Shown here one piece after another: positions 63,562 to 64,000 of a stretch of DNA of 64,000 nucleotides (its first letter is position 1; every line of letters begins with the position of its first letter). Below the pieces are notes generated by a model, which worked only from the letters and a program-made list of their open reading frames with translations, searched no databases and was not told the origin of the DNA. The stretch covers positions 1,024,416 through 1,088,415 of the forward strand of contig NZ_BDUD01000001.1 in the NCBI RefSeq assembly GCF_003113895.1, in the 5' to 3' direction. Made by a program: the position numbers and the translations under genes. The stretch comes from Nostoc commune NIES-4072 (lineage in GTDB: Bacteria; Cyanobacteriota; Cyanobacteriia; Cyanobacteriales; Nostocaceae).

Positions 63562-63897
63562 ATGAGCAACTCCTACAGCATTCGTAGTACCAAAATTGGT
63601 AACAGTGCGGGGTTTAGGCTACCGGCTGAGTTTTATCGAGAATATCCTCAGTTTGCCAATGCAGATGGTTGGATAGAGGTATTGTCGCCGGATACTGCAA
63701 TTTTGCGGATTTCACCTCAATCTGGTGATGATGAAGACGCAGAAGATTCAGTAATGATGCGGCTGTTTCTCGATTTTGCTATGACAGAAGCGCTCAAAAA
63801 TAATACACTGCAACCTTATACAACTGAAATGTCTGAGGCTGCCGGCGAACTGATTGCAGGTGTGCAATTAGACGATGAGTTATTAGAAGATGGCTAA
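63562..63897 (+). CDS. Antitoxin, PrlF/AbrB-like
   Basis: 111 residues from the ATG at 63562 (MSNSYSIRSTKIGNSAGFRL); an ATG at 63544 and a more distant start at 63523 are in frame. SIRSTKIGNSAGFRLPAEFY has the swapped-hairpin AbrB look, and the C-terminal 60 residues are strongly acidic (SGDDEDAEDS, LDDELLEDG), as in antitoxins. The next gene overlaps by 8 bases, so translation is coupled. The family is called by the pair with the YhaV-like toxin downstream. Confidence 0.7.
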   Translation: MSNSYSIRSTKIGNSAGFRLPAEFYREYPQFANADGWIEVLSPDTAILRISPQSGDDEDAEDSVMMRLFLDFAMTEALKNNTLQPYTTEMSEAAGELIAGVQLDDELLEDG

Positions 63898-64000
63898 GTT
63901 TGTCAGCAATGGATGGGAAGTTTACTTTCACCCACAACTATTTGGTACTCAGTATCAAGAATTGTTTGAGCGCGTTTCCCATTTACGGGAGCAATTACCA
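63890..64000 (+). CDS. YhaV-like toxin (partial, runs off window)
   Basis: The first 37 codons read MAKFVSNGWEVYFHPQLFGT, then QYQELFERVSHLREQLP. NGW-x-VYFHPQLF resembles the start of YhaV ribonuclease toxins. It overlaps the antitoxin gene by 8 bases (ATG at 63890, antitoxin stop at 63895-63897). The window ends before the catalytic part, so the call depends on the N-terminus and the gene order. Confidence 0.55.
   Translation, partial: MAKFVSNGWEVYFHPQLFGTQYQELFERVSHLREQLP

Overview
The window looks like chromosomal DNA of a filamentous, probably heterocyst-forming cyanobacterium of the Nostocales. Reasons: the HIP1 octamer GCGATCGC is very frequent; heptameric short tandem repeats (STRRs) sit between many genes; and the gene content includes Ycf54, P-II with the T-loop Ser49, XisH/XisI, a PEP-CTERM protein, DUF3153 and two AI-2E transporters. 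Assignments come from reading the translated sequence and from knowledge of the families; no database search was run.

Layout. 1-6.1 kb: the start of a lipoprotein gene (minus), a secreted GHL10-type glycosidase, then an accessory island. The island holds a small Bell-like protein followed by a STAND NTPase/WD40 (NLR-like) gene, and the two share a C-terminal/N-terminal amyloid-signalling-like motif. A 149-bp MITE with a 9-bp target duplication has split the WD40 part. A 21-bp tandem repeat array flanked by inverted repeats lies just downstream. 6.2-16 kb: mobA, a DUF255 thioredoxin-like protein, clpP, a cyanobacterial hypothetical, an RNB-domain (RNase II/R-like) protein whose catalytic aspartates look substituted, and a ubiX-like gene. 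16.4-23 kb: LapA-domain protein, aroK, xisH-xisI flanked by a partial copy of the aroK 3' end, a Uma2 remnant, argB, and a solo TnpB with a small divergent companion. 23-33 kb: TPR and DUF3153 membrane proteins, an HxlR regulator divergent from an azoreductase with palindromic operators between them, pdxH, an AI-2E transporter, scpA, an NDP-sugar pyrophosphorylase and speA. 33-46 kb: ndk, TerC, NurA-domain protein, HAD protein, a large beta-helix/Ig/RTX secreted protein, thiD, glnB, rdgB and a phosphohexomutase. 46-58 kb: pdxJ, a homologue of plant pathogen-related protein, ycf54, a PEP-CTERM protein, a SPOR-like protein, a DUF212 protein, crtE, folD, a lipoprotein, a Nudix hydrolase, the second AI-2E transporter and a Tat-exported PhoD phosphatase with a candidate PHO box. 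58.8-64 kb: an AAA ATPase plus PIN-like nuclease pair, mutS (carrying an in-frame STRR insert) and a PrlF/YhaV-like toxin-antitoxin pair cut by the window end.

Most housekeeping genes are single units separated by repeat-rich spacers rather than long operons. Likely conflict or defence content is the Bell/NLR pair, XisH/XisI, TnpB, the AAA/PIN pair and the PrlF/YhaV pair. Several dispersed repeats recur: a palindrome centred on GCGATTAATCGC at five gene 3' ends, STRRs that run into coding sequence, and at least three MITE-like elements. I saw no tRNA, rRNA or CRISPR array.
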